Below are positions 61,349-64,000 of a stretch of DNA of 64,000 nt, piece after piece. The first letter of the stretch is position 1. Each line of letters begins with the position of its first letter. This DNA is from Macrotis lagotis. Taxonomy: Eukaryota > Chordata > Mammalia > Peramelemorphia > Peramelidae. Under the pieces are notes generated by a model. The model did no database searches. It was not told where the DNA came from and was given only the letters and a program-made list of their open reading frames with translations. The position numbers and the translations under genes were made by a program. The DNA lies in NCBI RefSeq assembly GCF_037893015.1, contig NC_133666.1, positions 1,951,467 through 2,015,466 of the forward strand. Direction: 5' to 3'.

Positions 61349-63392
61349 CTGGAAGACAAAAACCCAGCTGGGTATTGTAGATCCTTCCCGAGACCCACGC
61401 CCACCATTTCTAAACCAGCACTGGCAAATTCAAAACTTCCATGGAGTAGTAAATGTCAACAAGGAAAAGTTGGAGGGACCTCCAACCAGGCAACAACATC
61501 TGAAAGAAGAAATCGGAGCCGTGTTCCAAGACGGATTTCAAGGAGCCTTAGCGGCAGTCCCAGTAGCTCTCCCTCCTCCTTCCTCAGGCCAATCTGGTGT
61601 CATCTTTGTCACATCCACCTCCTCCATATCTCTCCTACCTGTCCCCATCTCTCCTCTCCATCTTATCCCTTCTATCCATCTCCACCTCTCCTCTCCACGC
61701 ATCCCTCCTACCTGTCCCCACCTCTCCTCTCTACAACATCCCTCCTACCTGTTCCCATCTTTCCTCCCCCATAGCTAGCACACTAAGTCAGACCCACTTC
61801 ACCTCCTACCTGGTCTCCTGAAAGAGCCCGATATTGCTCTCCTAGCTTTTAAGTCTTTCCCCTTTGTGTTACATCTTCCATTCAGCTGTCCAAGTAATTT
61901 TCTGAAAGCACAGATCTGACCATATCACTGACCTTAAACTCCACAACCGAATGACTAGCCCCCAGTTGCAAATGGGTCTCCCAAAGAGAAGATTCCAGTG
62001 TATTTACAGAAGCCTAGAAAACAATTCTCCAAATCTTCCCAGCAGTCAGGTTCTGCCATATATTTAGACCATAAACAACGGGAAGCTTCAGGCATGTTCC
62101 CCAGTTCAGAAATCCCCTGTGAAGAGCCTATCTCCCCTTCCTCTTTAGAGATGAGCTGGCAGGAGTTAGGGGATTCCTGGGCTCGAGTTGCATCATAGGC
62201 CTAGTGGAGGAAACAGCAGCATTTCACTGTGGCCAAACCTGTTACCTCAGGTCCAAGATTTGACTTCTAGCCAACCACCGAAAAGCTCCTGGCATGCCTC
62301 CCCTTCCCCCTTTTTCTTCTCCTCTCCTCCCTTCTCCTTCCCTTCATCTGGCAAGATAACTGGCACATAACATATGCTTAATAAATTCGTATTAAGGGCA
62401 ACAATGGGATTCCACAAAGGGACAAAACTTCTCACAATAAAACCTTGCAGCCTAGATATGGTGACAAGATGATAGGAAATGCAGGTGGATATGGACTTGA
62501 TTGAATGCTTGGCCCTCAAAAGGATGATTCAATGGTTAATGCCCACCTGGATAGGGTCTTGGGTGGAGCAACATGAAACACTGGTTTAGCAAGCCACATA
62601 GGAAAAACCAAGTGGTGAAAAAGTGCCTATCGCCAAGATGTATTAAACATGGCTGAACTGGCCGTCCAACAAGCTAGCCTATCAGTTCATGTATCTTGGA
62701 CAGGCCCTGGAAATGGAAGATGAGTTGAGTAGAAGGATAGGAGCTTGGCTAGATGACATTAGGAAATTATGTGCTTTCACTAAGCCATAGATCAGCCTTA
62801 CTATCAGGACACAACACATTAATGTAAATATTCTCCTGACAGGGGTTCTAAAGAATACAAAATACAGGTGATCCAGAGGAACAGAAAAATACGTGGTTCA
62901 GATGAACAGTTTTTGAGGGCCATAGTCTAGTTGCAAAACACTGGAGTCAAGGGATCCTGGCTTGATATCCCAGTTCTGTCCCTTTTAGTTGTGTGACTTT
63001 GGGTGAGTCACTTAATTTCCCAAGTCCTTTGGTTCTTTGCCTATTAAATAAGGAGTTAGAATAGAATGCTATCTCAAGACCCTTCCAGCCTTTAAGGCAC
63101 TGCATTAGGTACTGGGGATACAGAGATAAAAATGAAATGGGCCTTGCCTTCAAAGAGGGAGGGAATTCAACACAAAACACAGATGAATGTAAACAAAGAT
63201 AGGTCAACACAAAGTAATTTTACAAGATAGAAAGCAAGAATATTTGGGGAGGGGTGTGAGGTGAATCAGCAAAGCCTTTATGTGGGAGGTGACACCTGAA
63301 CTAATCAAGATTTAGGGCATGCTAGGAAATGCTTAACAGCTAGCTCTCCAGAGAAAAAGTCACAGGACACACTTTGAAGTTGAATCTGGGGG
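61349..63392 (-). other. GAB3 intron 2, partial
   Basis: Intron upstream of exon 3. It includes a MIR-type piece near 62,930-63,075 and a C/T-rich degenerate repeat at 61,560-61,780 ('cctcctacctgtccccacctctcctctc' variants). No PH-domain exon is found here. Confidence 0.6.
62930..63075 (+). repeat. MIR-type SINE remnant
   Basis: 'actggagtcaagggatcctgg', then 'tagttgtgtgactttgggtgagtcactta' in pieces and 'ctattaaataaggagttagaata'. Confidence 0.55.
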
Positions 63393-64000
63393 GCAAAGCC
63401 AAGATGGTGGAGTAAAGGCAGGGACTCACCTGAGCTCTCCTCCAAACTACTCACTGAGCCACAGATCAGCCTACTTATTTCAAGGTATAACAACTCTAAC
63501 CAAATTCTAGAGTGGCAGAACCCACAAAAAGACTGAGGAAAACAATTTTCCAGCCCAAAACAATTCAGAAGATCTGCGGGAAGGATCCATTGCAACAGGG
63601 TTCGAAAGGAACCGCAGCACAGCCCAGGCCATGTTGGAGCAAACCAGCTCCAGCAATCCAGCAACAGAACTGTAGGGCACATGGGTCCCTGAGAGCCCTG
63701 GATCTGTGGCAGCAGTGAAGGTCTTCAGAGCTCTCAGCCCAAGGATTGCCAAGGACAATTGGGAAGCTCAATAGGAAAACTTTGCTGTACCAGTTTGAGA
63801 GCAGAGCCCATTCCAGAGCAGGCCTCACTGCTGAAAAATACTGAAGAAAAAACATCTTAACACCTTAAAACCAGTTTGGGTCAAATGGAAAAAGAGAAGA
63901 CCAGGAGCAGGTCTGGGGACTCACCTGGAAGAGAGTCACCTGGCAGCTACTTCCAGAGAGCTCAGTCCATGGACAGTAAGGGAATGGGGGGGAAATTGCA
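63393..64000 (+). mobile_element. L1 5' end, continues beyond the window
   Basis: It starts 'gggcaaagccaagatggtgg', the same opening as the L1 at 49,660, followed by 5' UTR-like sequence ('gactcacctgagctctcctcc'). Only about 600 bp are visible, so completeness is unknown. Confidence 0.65.

Noticed and set aside
61349..64000. Possible PH-domain exon of GAB3
   Set aside because: No minus-strand frame here shows the conserved GWLVKSPP or KRWFVL-type PH motifs; the exon must lie outside the window.

Overview
The window is mammalian nuclear DNA, most likely from a marsupial. It carries one intact single-exon olfactory receptor gene, the spliced 3' part of one multi-exon gene (GAB3), and a dense background of interspersed repeats. 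Most of the young SINEs share a tRNA-like body that opens with GGGCAGCTAGGTGG and ends with TAACCCCATTGCCTTGCAAAA. That type is typical of marsupial genomes; the exact species cannot be read from the sequence. There are no bacterial, plasmid or CRISPR features.

Layout, left to right. 337-1302 (minus) is an intact OR3A-like olfactory receptor. 1303-10372 is intergenic; it holds old LINE debris (about 3.94-7.44 kb), two SINEs and the probable GAB3 3' UTR. 10373-61348 (minus) holds eight coding exons that I assembled by eye from splice sites, phase continuity and family motifs. They encode the last 456 residues of the docking adaptor GAB3. The N-terminal PH-domain exons are not in the window and should lie beyond 64,000. 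The GAB3 introns hold a nearly full-length but dead L1 (49,660-56,085, plus strand) with target-site duplications and a nested SINE. They also hold a 5'-truncated L1 with an 18-bp duplication (39,811-40,585), several LINE-like pieces that lack a reverse transcriptase, an LTR-like segment near 14.4-15.9 kb, many SINEs and several simple repeats. 63,393-64,000 is the start of another L1 that runs off the window.

How the gene works: the eight GAB3 exons supply the proline-rich GRB2 docking sites, three YxxM motifs for the PI3K p85 subunit, and the two C-terminal tyrosine motifs expected to bind SHP2. All exon phases match and the joined reading frame is open, so the gene looks functional. In eutherians GAB3 is on the X chromosome (Xq28), so an X location here is a reasonable inference but is not shown by this sequence. 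The items most worth a second look are the splice context of exons 5 and 8, two cases of SINEs stacked on the same target site, an inverted repeat at 41.4/42.6 kb, and a DRY-to-DHY change in the olfactory receptor.
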